Numbered from the stretch's first letter, positions 1 to 5,512 are shown. The stretch is DNA of 6,128 nt from Alphaproteobacteria bacterium (GCA_021774995.1 JAJFIM010000226.1:1-6128); one strand, 5' to 3'. The notes: generated by a model from the sequence alone, not told the origin. Numbers and translations are program-made.

Positions 1-285
1 CTGACGGCGCATGCTTACACCGTCACGAAATGGGCGGTGCGCGGCATGACAAAAGCAACCGCCATGGAATTTGCGCCTTTTAATGTCCGCGTGAATTCAA
101 TTCATCCCGGCCCGGTGCAAACTTCCATGCTGGGAGGCGATATTGATGATATAGCCGCCTGCGTGCCGATGAAACGCTTGGGGCAGCCAAAGGACATTGC
201 CGGAACGGTGGCGTTCTTATTATCTGATATGTGCCCCTTCATGACCGGCTCTGATATCGCCATAGACGGCGCCGCTACGGTGTAA
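1..285 (+). CDS. SDR family NAD(P)-dependent oxidoreductase, C-terminal part (5' end outside window)
   Basis: This is the last 94 residues of a short-chain dehydrogenase/reductase, a Rossmann-fold NAD(P)-dependent oxidoreductase. The frame is open from base 1. The catalytic YxxxK pair is visible as Tyr at codon 6 (bases 16-18) and Lys at codon 10 (28-30). It is followed by the family's hydrophobic helix, the N-S-I-H-P-G-P motif after the VRVN strand, which helps place the nicotinamide, and a C-terminal end of the 'FLLSD...TGSDIAIDGAA' type found in classical FabG-like SDRs. The GxxxGxG cofactor motif, the NNAG motif and the catalytic Ser lie upstream of the window, so cofactor preference and substrate cannot be judged. 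A GTG at 37 could be mistaken for a start, but it lies downstream of the catalytic Tyr and is internal. The family call is secure; the substrate is unknown. Confidence 0.92.
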   Translation: MTAHAYTVTKWAVRGMTKATAMEFAPFNVRVNSIHPGPVQTSMLGGDIDDIAACVPMKRLGQPKDIAGTVAFLLSDMCPFMTGSDIAIDGAATV

Positions 286-374
286 AGTAGCATTACAGCT
301 CATTATTCGGTAGCATAGGCGGCGACACGTGCCCGCATCGCAACAAATGCAACCGGATAAAGCGCCGATCCCTC

Positions 375-1067
375 ATGAGAAGACTTCACAAAGACCTGAT
401 ATTCTTTGTCGCCCTCACGCTGGTTGCGATTATCATCCAGACCAGCGCCCAGGCGGAAGAAGAACACGCGGCGCTCGCCATCAAACCGCCCCTTGTCCTT
501 GTGATGCTGGGAGACAGTCTGACGGCGGGTTTTGGCCTTGCGCCGGAAGAAGCCTTGCCGGTGCGCCTCGAACAGGCGCTGCAAGCTCAAGGCTATGACA
601 TTGAGATTCGTAATGCAGGCTTGTCGGGCGACACAACGGCGGGGGGCGCCGAGCGGATCGACTGGTCGGTGGGGCCTGATGTGGACGCGGTGCTGGTGGG
701 GCTGGGCGCGAATGATCTCCTGCGCGCCATTGCGCCGGAAGAAACGGAACAAAACCTCGAGTCCATCATCCGCCAACTTCAGGCGCATGGCGTCACAATT
801 TTGATGGCCGGCATGGTGGCGCTTCCCAATTATGGCGCGGACTATGTTGAAGACTTCAACGCCATTTATCCTCGTCTTTCCGCCCGTTATGACATTCCGC
901 TTTTTCCTTTCTTGTTGGACGGGGTCGCCACACAACCGGATCTTCTCCAGGAGGACGGCCTGCATCCCAATGAGGCGGGCGTGAGCGTGATCGTACGCGC
1001 TTTAAGCCCCTTCATTTCTCATGCTTTGTTTCAGCAAAAAACCCCCGCTCCCCCTGCGCCGCAGTGA
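375..1067 (+). CDS. tesA: Secreted SGNH/GDSL arylesterase (TesA-like lysophospholipase/thioesterase)
   Basis: This 230-residue exported serine esterase belongs to the SGNH hydrolase superfamily. Characterised relatives (E. coli TesA) hydrolyse acyl-CoA thioesters, aryl esters and lysophospholipids in the periplasm. The N-terminus is a clear signal peptide: basic residues 1-7, a hydrophobic core at about 8-22, and a probable cleavage after the AQA at 25-27. All four SGNH blocks are present. The nucleophile Ser48 sits in G46-D-S-L, Gly85 in AGLSGDTT, Asn113 in G111-A-N-D, and the Asp194/His197 pair in D-G-L-H-P-N. The C-terminus ends in a Pro-rich tail (223-230). No strong Shine-Dalgarno sequence precedes the ATG, but the signal peptide supports this start. 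The gene heads the tightly packed run with thpR, cobB and phhB; thpR begins 4 nt after its stop. The physiological substrate is not evident, so 'arylesterase' is the safest product name. Confidence 0.93.
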   Translation: MRRLHKDLIFFVALTLVAIIIQTSAQAEEEHAALAIKPPLVLVMLGDSLTAGFGLAPEEALPVRLEQALQAQGYDIEIRNAGLSGDTTAGGAERIDWSVGPDVDAVLVGLGANDLLRAIAPEETEQNLESIIRQLQAHGVTILMAGMVALPNYGADYVEDFNAIYPRLSARYDIPLFPFLLDGVATQPDLLQEDGLHPNEAGVSVIVRALSPFISHALFQQKTPAPPAPQ

Positions 1068-1071
1068 TCTC

Positions 1072-1626
1072 ATGGCCCGTCTATTTATTGGCGTCGACAT
1101 CCCCTCCAACATTGCTTCGGCGCTCCGCCCCCTGCAAGCGGGTGTGAGAGGCGCGAAATGGCGCACTGAGGAAAACTGTCATCTTACCTTACGCTTTATC
1201 GGCGAGATCAACAGTTCATTGGAACGCGACATCGATATTGCGCTGGGGCAAATCAGCGCGCCGGCTTTCACGCTCCGCCTCAAAGGCGTTGGCGTTTTTG
1301 GAAAGCGGCGCCCGCGCTCCTTGTGGGCGGGCATTGAGGGTGAGGGCGCACTTATGCGCCTCGCCGCAAAAATAGAAACCACCCTTCAGAAAATCGGCAT
1401 CGAACCGGAGAGGCGCAAATACAGCCCCCATGTGACTTTGACTTACTTAAGCGGCGCCAGGCCCGCTATGGTCAATGATTACTTGGCCGCCCACACCGGC
1501 TTTCAAAGCGCGGCTTTTGATGTCACTGAATTCATCTTGTATGAAAGCTTTACGGGCAAAGGCGCAAGCCACTACGTCAAACGGTGGACGTATGATCTCA
1601 TTGAGCATGCGCATATAGCGGAATGA
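1072..1626 (+). CDS. thpR: RNA 2',3'-cyclic phosphodiesterase (2H phosphoesterase, LigT/ThpR family)
   Basis: This is a 184-residue cytoplasmic 2H phosphoesterase. Family members open 2',3'-cyclic phosphates at RNA ends to give a 2'-phosphate, and they were originally described as 2'-5' RNA ligases. Both signature HxTx motifs are present: H37-L-T-L and H120-V-T-L, separated by about 80 residues as the pseudo-twofold fold requires. The N-terminal RLFIGVDIP strand, the KWRTEENCHLTL segment and the later 'FGKRRPRSLWAGI' segment (76-88) are typical of ThpR. The frame is open back to an ATG at 1021, but that would add 17 non-conserved residues overlapping the tesA 3' end. The ATG at 1072 gives the usual MARLFIG start and normal length. 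No strong ribosome binding site is seen, so translational coupling to tesA (4-nt gap) is likely. The cobB gene follows after 10 nt. Confidence 0.92.
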   Translation: MARLFIGVDIPSNIASALRPLQAGVRGAKWRTEENCHLTLRFIGEINSSLERDIDIALGQISAPAFTLRLKGVGVFGKRRPRSLWAGIEGEGALMRLAAKIETTLQKIGIEPERRKYSPHVTLTYLSGARPAMVNDYLAAHTGFQSAAFDVTEFILYESFTGKGASHYVKRWTYDLIEHAHIAE

Positions 1627-1636
1627 AAGGGCGCTC

Positions 1637-2341
1637 ATGAATCAGTATCGCCGCATAGTCATTCTCACCGGGGCGGGCGTGTCGGCGGAATCGGGCCTGG
1701 GCACTTTTCGCGACAAAAACGGCCTGTGGACAAAATATGATTTGCGCGAAGTGGCAACCCCCGAAGGCTTTGCCGCGAACCCGCACAAGGTTCATGAATT
1801 CTATAACGCGCGGCGGCAAAACCTTAAAAACGCAAAACCCAATGCGGCGCATCTCGCGCTCAGCCGCCTTGAGAAAAAACATCGATCAGAGGTTCTTCTG
1901 GTAACTCAGAACGTTGACAATTTGCATGAACAGGCGGGAAGTGGAAACCTTATTCACATGCATGGCGAGTTGGCGAAAATCCGCTGCCAACAATGTGATC
2001 ATGTGTCGGAGTGGACAAATGACTTATCTGTCGGCACGCCATGCCTCGCCTGCGCGGAGACAGGGACCATGCGCCCTCACATAGTTTGGTTCGGTGAAAC
2101 GCCATTTGACATGAACGCAATCTATGAGGCTTTGTCCCTCTGCAATCTTTTCGTCTCCATCGGCACCAGCGGGTCCGTCTATCCGGCATCCGGTTTTGTC
2201 GACGAAGCCTTGCGGGCGGACGCCCACACGGTGGAGCTCAATCTGGAGCCCTCAGAGGGACAAAGCCTCTTTGCCGAGCGCCATTACGGTCCCGCCACCA
2301 AAATTGTCCCTGACTATGTGGCGCGCTTACTGGAAATCTGA
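1637..2341 (+). CDS. cobB: NAD-dependent protein deacylase (Sir2 family, CobB-like)
   Basis: This 234-residue sirtuin uses NAD+ to remove acyl groups from lysines, giving nicotinamide and O-acyl-ADP-ribose. The motifs in order are the NAD-binding GAGVSAESG (12-20), TFRDKNGLW (23-31), TQNVDNLHEQAG (90-101), the catalytic His109 in HMHG, a zinc site with Cys117/Cys120 and Cys136/Cys139, RPHIVWFGE (146-154) and GTSGSVYPA (176-184). Tyr56 and Arg59 form the YxxR pair that in human SIRT5 and E. coli CobB binds succinyl or malonyl carboxylates. Desuccinylase/demalonylase activity besides deacetylation is therefore likely, by inference. It is a short single-domain sirtuin without the N-terminal extension of the longer E. 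coli CobB form. An AAAGG at 1626-1630 lies 6 nt before the ATG. It sits between thpR and phhB on the same strand. No partner acetyltransferase or acyl-CoA synthetase is in the window. Confidence 0.94.
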   Translation: MNQYRRIVILTGAGVSAESGLGTFRDKNGLWTKYDLREVATPEGFAANPHKVHEFYNARRQNLKNAKPNAAHLALSRLEKKHRSEVLLVTQNVDNLHEQAGSGNLIHMHGELAKIRCQQCDHVSEWTNDLSVGTPCLACAETGTMRPHIVWFGETPFDMNAIYEALSLCNLFVSIGTSGSVYPASGFVDEALRADAHTVELNLEPSEGQSLFAERHYGPATKIVPDYVARLLEI

Positions 2342-2349
2342 AGAAAAAT

Positions 2350-2353
2350 GGAG
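2350..2353 (+). promoter_or_regulatory. Ribosome binding site that fixes the phhB start
   Basis: A GGAG sequence lies 6 nt upstream of the ATG at 2360. It overlaps the alternative in-frame ATG at 2348, so it favours 2360 as the true start of the dehydratase gene. The 2348 codon also has only a purine-rich stretch before it and would add four residues (MEIA) that the family normally lacks. Confidence 0.65.
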
Positions 2354-2359
2354 ATTGCC

Positions 2360-2653
2360 ATGGTCGAAAGATTGACGCCGGAAACCCGGCAGAGCGCCTT
2401 AACCGAACTTGACGGCTGGGAAAATGTTCAAACCCGTGACGCCATTGCCAAAACTTTTCGTTTTAAAGATTTCAACAGCGCTTTTGCGTGGATGACCCGC
2501 ATCGCGCTGAAAGCAGAGGAGATGAATCACCACCCTGAATGGACCAATGTGTATAACCGCGTGGATGTCATCCTCACCACGCATGATGCGGGCGGCGTGA
2601 CCTCCCTTGATACGGAAATGGCCCGCCATATGGATGCGCAAACGAACCGATAA
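2360..2653 (+). CDS. phhB: 4a-hydroxytetrahydrobiopterin dehydratase (pterin-4a-carbinolamine dehydratase)
   Basis: This 97-residue cytoplasmic enzyme dehydrates 4a-hydroxytetrahydropterin to the quinonoid dihydropterin, recycling the cofactor used by aromatic amino acid hydroxylases. The length matches the single-domain PCD/DCoH family. The signature is E54-M-N-H-H-P-E-W (catalytic His57 and His58), followed by the VDVILTTHDAGGVTSLD segment (68-84) carrying His75 and Asp84, which also match active-site positions. The N-terminal MVERLTPETR and the DGW at 18-20 are typical as well. Translation most likely begins at 2360, where a GGAG is well spaced; a start at 2348 would add four residues. It lies 18 nt after cobB. 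No phenylalanine hydroxylase gene is seen in the window, so the pterin partner must be elsewhere, or the protein may have a more general pterin or moonlighting role. Confidence 0.93.
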   Translation: MVERLTPETRQSALTELDGWENVQTRDAIAKTFRFKDFNSAFAWMTRIALKAEEMNHHPEWTNVYNRVDVILTTHDAGGVTSLDTEMARHMDAQTNR

Positions 2654-2719
2654 AGTAAGAAGTTTGCCGCGATCCCGCCACATTTGGCCATCAAGGTTAG
2701 TCCAATACGCATTTTGCCT

Positions 2720-2723
2720 AGGA
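2720..2723 (+). promoter_or_regulatory. Ribosome binding site that fixes the DUF1232 gene start
   Basis: An AGGA sequence lies 5 nt before the ATG at 2729. The frame is open to a TTG at 2684, but that codon has no comparable site and the extra 15 residues look like translated leader. The shorter ATG start is preferred. Confidence 0.55.
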
Positions 2724-2728
2724 AAACC

Positions 2729-3109
2729 ATGACCAACAGCTCAGCCAACGCCAATTTACCGTCTCTCATTCACGCCAATGAACGCGTTGTCGCGCGCGGT
2801 TTCTGGCGAAAAATGCGCCGCGTGGTGCGCGTCATTCCTTTTGCTGAAGACCTTGTCGCGGCTTACTTTTGCGCCATTGACGACAAGACACCCACACGCG
2901 TGCGCGCCATTTTGATCGGCGCTTTGGCGTATTTTGTGATACCCACAGACGCCATTCCCGACTTTATCGCCGGGCTCGGGTTTACGGATGACGCGACAGT
3001 GATCGCCACCGCGATTGGAATCGTCAGTGGGCATATCAAACACCGTCACCACGCACAGGCGCGCGGCGCCCTGGATCTGCCCCCGCTTCCGGCCAAGCAG
3101 GCCGAGTGA
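2729..3109 (+). CDS. DUF1232 / YkvA-like small membrane-associated protein
   Basis: This 126-residue protein contains a DUF1232 domain, whose function is not established. The domain runs from about residue 42 to 104. It has the characteristic hydrophobic hairpin 'RAILIGALAYFVIPTDAIPDFI' region (59-80) with the conserved Asp74-x-x-Pro77-Asp78, then G-F-T-D-D (84-88), where the Asp pair is conserved, and a second hydrophobic stretch at about 89-100. The two hydrophobic segments suggest membrane association. The N-terminal 35 residues are basic, and the C-terminal tail is His/Arg-rich and then Pro-rich. The gene follows phhB after 75 nt on the same strand and has its own ribosome binding site, so it may be the last gene of the operon or separately expressed. 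It is convergent with the DMT transporter gene, with 21 nt between the stop codons. Confidence 0.85.
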   Translation: MTNSSANANLPSLIHANERVVARGFWRKMRRVVRVIPFAEDLVAAYFCAIDDKTPTRVRAILIGALAYFVIPTDAIPDFIAGLGFTDDATVIATAIGIVSGHIKHRHHAQARGALDLPPLPAKQAE

Positions 3110-3123
3110 CGGCTTCGCTTTTT
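3095..3123 (+). terminator. Possible weak intrinsic terminator between convergent genes
   Basis: The sequence can fold as an imperfect hairpin. The outer AAGC (3095-3098) pairs with GCTT (3117-3120), and the inner GCCG (3101-3104) pairs with CGGC (3110-3113), with a five-base loop that includes the DUF1232 stop codon. A run of five T (3119-3123) follows. The location at the end of the + strand gene run fits a terminator, but the stem is interrupted by an AG/TTC internal loop and the T-run is short. Confidence 0.35.
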
Positions 3124-3130
3124 GAGAGTC

Positions 3131-4129
3131 TCACTTATTGTCCGTTTGGTCTTCCGGTTTTTGAGGTGGCAGTCCTGTTTCAGCTACTGCGATCGGCGGT
3201 GGCGGTATGTCCACTTTTCCCAATTTCGCCTCGCGCCGCGTGATATAAAGCGTTGAGCCAATGATCACCGCTGACCCGGAGAGCGTCCAGACATCGGGCA
3301 GATTGGCGAAAAAGAAAAACCCCGCGATCGATGCAAATAAAAGCCTTGTATAATCTATCGGCGCCAGGGATGTTGCCTCGCCGATGGCAAAGGCGCGGAT
3401 AAAACAGCCCTGCGCCGCCACCGCGATGCCGCCCATGGCGATCAGCCAGAACCATTGTTCGGGCGTCGGCATCCGCCATGCCAGCGCGGCAGGCACAAAA
3501 AGAAGCAATGTGCTGACAACCCCGGAATAAAACAAAAGCGTGGCGGGACGGTCAGTGCGCGACAAGATATTGACGCAGATGGCGGCAATCGCCACACACA
3601 AAGCCGCCAGAAGAGCCGCCAGCGCCGCCACATCCACACTCACCGTCGGACGCAGCACGATCAGCACGCCCAAGAATCCCGCCAGCGTGGCCGCGGTGCG
3701 CCGCCAGCCTACCCGTTCGCTCAAAAATATAATTGCGAGAGGCGCCAGAAAGAGCGAGCGCGAGAAGCTGAGCGCGGTCGCATTGGCCAGCGGTAAATGA
3801 ATGACCGCATAAAAATTAGCGCCGATGGCAATGGCCGCCGCCACCGCGCGCACCATTTGCAAGAGCGGTTGCCTGGTCTTCAATGAGCCGATGCCCGCCC
3901 GGACGAGAAAAGGGAGCGTGAACATCAACCCCGCCGCGGCCCGGAAAAGCGCCACCTGAAAGCCGTCAAGCTCCGCCCCCAGCCGCTTGATGAGCACCGC
4001 GCTGAAAGTGAACAGCACCGCCGAGAGCAGCAGCCAGCCCGCCCCTTGCAAATTGGGGGGCAAGCGCACAAAAGCCGCCGCCCACCGGGCGCGCCGCTCA
4101 GACAGATCTTTCATAACCCCGGCGGGCAT
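3131..4129 (-). CDS. DMT superfamily transporter with two EamA domains
   Basis: This 332-residue inner-membrane permease belongs to the drug/metabolite transporter superfamily, whose members move small metabolites. The substrate cannot be read from the sequence. Ten hydrophobic segments are visible, in two five-helix EamA repeats, at about residues 30-47, 57-77, 92-111, 115-136, 144-160, 166-189, 197-218, 226-248, 255-275 and 279-296. The first repeat ends with the typical 'FLSERVGWRR' loop (135-144), and the second contains the 'APIDYTRLLFASIAGFFFF' segment (256-274). The N-terminus is basic and the C-terminal tail is Pro-rich and hydrophilic, about 35 residues long. The ATG at 4129 has an AAGGAA (minus strand, 4137-4142) 7 nt upstream and is preferred over the Met at 4114. 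The gene is divergent from the VDSFPD-repeat gene and convergent with the DUF1232 gene. Confidence 0.92.
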   Translation of the reverse strand: MPAGVMKDLSERRARWAAAFVRLPPNLQGAGWLLLSAVLFTFSAVLIKRLGAELDGFQVALFRAAAGLMFTLPFLVRAGIGSLKTRQPLLQMVRAVAAAIAIGANFYAVIHLPLANATALSFSRSLFLAPLAIIFLSERVGWRRTAATLAGFLGVLIVLRPTVSVDVAALAALLAALCVAIAAICVNILSRTDRPATLLFYSGVVSTLLLFVPAALAWRMPTPEQWFWLIAMGGIAVAAQGCFIRAFAIGEATSLAPIDYTRLLFASIAGFFFFANLPDVWTLSGSAVIIGSTLYITRREAKLGKVDIPPPPIAVAETGLPPQKPEDQTDNK

Positions 4130-4136
4130 AGGCGTG

Positions 4137-4142
4137 TTCCTT
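4137..4142 (-). promoter_or_regulatory. Ribosome binding site of the DMT transporter gene
   Basis: On the minus strand this reads AAGGAA, 7 nt before the ATG at 4129. It supports that start over the in-frame Met five codons later, which is preceded only by GGGG directly adjacent to it. Confidence 0.6.
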
Positions 4143-4146
4143 AACT

Positions 4147-4175
4147 TTGACCCCGTCAGATCAAATAGATAGACT
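4147..4175 (+). promoter_or_regulatory. Candidate sigma-70 promoter for the repeat-protein/lipoprotein pair
   Basis: TTGACC at 4147-4152 matches the -35 consensus at five of six bases. After a 17-bp spacer, TAGACT at 4170-4175 matches the -10 consensus at four of six. It lies in the divergent gap between the transporter start and the repeat-protein start at 4216, leaving a leader of about 35 nt. The same TTG is the first possible start codon of the longer reading frame, which I do not accept as the protein start. Confidence 0.4.
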
Positions 4176-4201
4176 GAATGTTTCCGGCGTTTTTGAGGTA
4201 T

Positions 4202-4206
4202 GGAGG
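4202..4206 (+). promoter_or_regulatory. Ribosome binding site that fixes the start of the VDSFPD-repeat gene
   Basis: A full GGAGG lies 9 nt before the ATG at 4216. The frame extends upstream to a TTG at 4147, but only the 4216 start has a strong site, and only it places the basic residues and hydrophobic core at the N-terminus as a signal peptide. Confidence 0.7.
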
Positions 4207-4215
4207 ATCAAACCC

Positions 4216-4566
4216 ATGCGCATCAGGCGAAGAGACAGTGTGGCATTCCGGGCTCAGGCCGTCGGCCTTAGCTTTATCTGGTGCTTCAGCCTCGCGCAAG
4301 ACGCGATGGCGGGCGCATTATCGTCCTGCGAAATGAACGGCGTCAATCTGTGGGGAGAGGCGCAAGTGGTGGACAGCTTTCCCGATTTCAAAGTGCAGGT
4401 GGTGGACAGCTTCCCCGATCTCAAAGTGCAGCGCGTAGACAGCTTCCCTGATTCATGCGGCCAGTGGAAAATCGTATCCGGCTCCGGCGACATCAAAATC
4501 CAGTATGTCGACAGCTTCCCCGACTTCACCATCCAATTCGTCGACAGCTTCCCGGGATTGCCTTAG
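4216..4566 (+). CDS. Secreted VDSFPD-repeat protein, probable 7(1) septoil knot domain protein
   Basis: This is a 116-residue exported protein dominated by an 11-residue repeat. Residues 1-14 are basic (MRIRRR...), 15-27 form a hydrophobic core, and cleavage is likely around the AMA at 30-32. The mature part begins with a Cys38 segment ending NLWGEAQ (44-50). Repeats then start at Val51, Val62, Arg73, Ile86, Tyr97 and Phe108. Five carry VDSFP followed by D or G; the one at 86-96 is degenerate (IVSGSGD). The spacing shows alternating polar and hydrophobic strands of the FKVQ/FTIQ type. Cys38 and Cys81 could form a disulfide. From memory, this repeat pattern matches the family named '7(1) septoil knot', a small beta-rich fold predicted to be deeply knotted, with unknown function. 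No other domain is visible. The following lipoprotein gene starts 50 nt downstream and is probably co-transcribed. The gene and export signal are well supported; the family name is less certain. Confidence 0.85.
   Translation: MRIRRRDSVAFRAQAVGLSFIWCFSLAQDAMAGALSSCEMNGVNLWGEAQVVDSFPDFKVQVVDSFPDLKVQRVDSFPDSCGQWKIVSGSGDIKIQYVDSFPDFTIQFVDSFPGLP
4366..4563 (+). repeat. Tandem 33-nt coding repeats (VDSFPD units)
   Basis: Six in-frame repeat units start at 4366, 4399, 4432, 4471, 4504 and 4537. The first two (4366-4398 and 4399-4431) are 33 nt each and differ at only two bases by eye. The third is lengthened to 39 nt, the fourth is degenerate, and the last is cut short by the stop codon. All units sit inside the secreted repeat-protein gene, so this is protein structure and not an intergenic array. 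Confidence 0.85.
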
Positions 4567-4604
4567 GGGCAAACTGCTACAAGCTATTCTTTCATTCTCA
4601 ATCC

Positions 4605-4610
4605 AGGAGA
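4605..4610 (+). promoter_or_regulatory. Ribosome binding site that fixes the lipoprotein start
   Basis: AGGAGA lies 6 nt before the ATG at 4617. The frame is open further upstream into the preceding gene, but this site and the signal peptide that follows make 4617 the clear start. Confidence 0.75.
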
Positions 4611-4616
4611 CTAGTA

Positions 4617-5486
4617 ATGAAAGCATTCAGAATATTTCTTCTAGGCTTAACTCTTCTAGTCGCATCTTGCGTAACGACTTACGAACCTAATGTCGAAAAT
4701 TTTTCCAAACCAATCGTTACGCTATATGGAAAATCCTATAGCATTGATAACCTTGTATCTGTAGCCAATCCTCCATCAAATATACGCGAAGGAAATTTTT
4801 GGGAAGCAAAAAAATTATGGGCCGCCAGCGAAAAACTAGTAGCTGTCACCATGGAAGAATCATTTCGCCGTGAGGTTTTCGACTGCGACTTGTCTGTTGC
4901 GGAAGGAGAGATTAGAGAATTTTTGAGTTGGTGGCGCGCGGCATATGCGCCGGCACTGAATAGTTTCTTTTCCGATATGAAACTTTTCGACGAAGAAGAG
5001 ATAACTTCCTATGCAAAATCTAAGAAAATTAGGAGGGACGAACGCGGAATAAGTTATGATAATGTATACATACGCTCATTTGCAAAACGGCGCATTTTGG
5101 AACATAAACGGGATTTGTGCCTGTTCAAAAAATATCCGGGTGGGCGGCTTCTGGTATTTTTTCCGCAAACGCCCTACCTAACCTCAAGAGAGACTCACTA
5201 CAACGTTTTGAATATTGAGCCTGGGTGGCGATATGAACGGCTTTTGGATGTGAAATCAGTCAAGCTTTTCGACGGATATTTATTGCCAACAGGTGCGCGC
5301 GCAATCATCCCGGTCGACGCTTACATGGCGCATTTTCGATATCTCACTGGCAAGGGAGTCCTTACTTTTCTTGACTCTAATACCCAAAATGTTTTTCTGG
5401 ACGGATTGGATGCAAAAGAGTCGGAAGACGTTCCCATGGAACAGGCAAAAAAGGACTTTTCCGATCCTTATTGGCGTTCCGGTTAA
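4617..5486 (+). CDS. AT-rich lipoprotein of unknown family
   Basis: I do not recognise this 289-residue protein. The N-terminus is a lipoprotein signal peptide: Lys2 and Arg5, a hydrophobic core at about 6-15, and a lipobox V-A-S-Cys18. Residues +2 and +3 after the Cys are Val and Thr, not Asp, so outer-membrane sorting is likely by the usual Lol rule. The mature part is hydrophilic and mixed. Visible points are a Trp-rich stretch (FLSWWRAAY, 102-110), a Lys/Arg-rich middle (134-173), two further cysteines (90 and 168) that could pair, and a C-terminal half with beta-like strands (LLVFFPQTP, 178-186; WRYERLLDVKSVKLFDGYLL, 204-223; RYLTGKGVLTFLD, 241-253). No transmembrane helix appears after the signal. 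Hand counts give roughly 33-45% GC in its lines, well below its neighbours. The gene is 50 nt after the VDSFPD-repeat gene, which suggests joint expression, and it is convergent with argG. Confidence 0.82.
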   Translation: MKAFRIFLLGLTLLVASCVTTYEPNVENFSKPIVTLYGKSYSIDNLVSVANPPSNIREGNFWEAKKLWAASEKLVAVTMEESFRREVFDCDLSVAEGEIREFLSWWRAAYAPALNSFFSDMKLFDEEEITSYAKSKKIRRDERGISYDNVYIRSFAKRRILEHKRDLCLFKKYPGGRLLVFFPQTPYLTSRETHYNVLNIEPGWRYERLLDVKSVKLFDGYLLPTGARAIIPVDAYMAHFRYLTGKGVLTFLDSNTQNVFLDGLDAKESEDVPMEQAKKDFSDPYWRSG

Positions 5487-5512
5487 CGGATCGAATTGAG
5501 TGAAGTAACTTC

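Noticed and set aside
303..965. 220-residue open frame on the minus strand opposite the esterase gene
   Set aside because: Arg/His-rich composition with no recognisable motif, fully antisense to a gene with all SGNH catalytic blocks. It is a shadow frame.
2684..2712. TTGGCC with a 17-nt spacer to ACGCAT as a promoter for the DUF1232 gene
   Set aside because: The -10 part matches the consensus poorly, so there is too little to call a promoter.
2712..2726. Near-palindrome TTTTGCCTAGGAAAA upstream of the DUF1232 gene, considered as an operator
   Set aside because: Only the central CCTAGG is a true palindrome, the arms are offset by one base, and it overlaps the ribosome binding site. Chance is sufficient.
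3455..3796. Plus-strand frame opposite the transporter gene
   Set aside because: Arg/Gln-rich low-complexity translation, antisense to the clear ten-helix EamA protein.
4254..4532. Minus-strand frame with repeated KSGKLSTT units opposite the VDSFPD repeats
   Set aside because: Its repeats are the automatic reverse reading of the coding repeats. It has no signal peptide or ribosome binding site of its own, while the plus-strand frame has both.
4366..4563. Regular direct repeats resembling a CRISPR array
   Set aside because: The units are adjacent without unique spacers, stay in one reading frame and encode a protein repeat. No cas gene is present.
4455..4616. Upstream extension of the lipoprotein frame into the repeat-protein gene
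   Set aside because: It has no matching ribosome binding site and would bury the lipoprotein signal peptide. The ATG at 4617 has AGGAGA at good spacing.
4130..5512. The accessory pair as an anti-phage defence or toxin-immunity system
   Set aside because: No nuclease, NTPase, protease, toxin or phage-related motif is visible in either protein, so the sequence gives no support for such a role.
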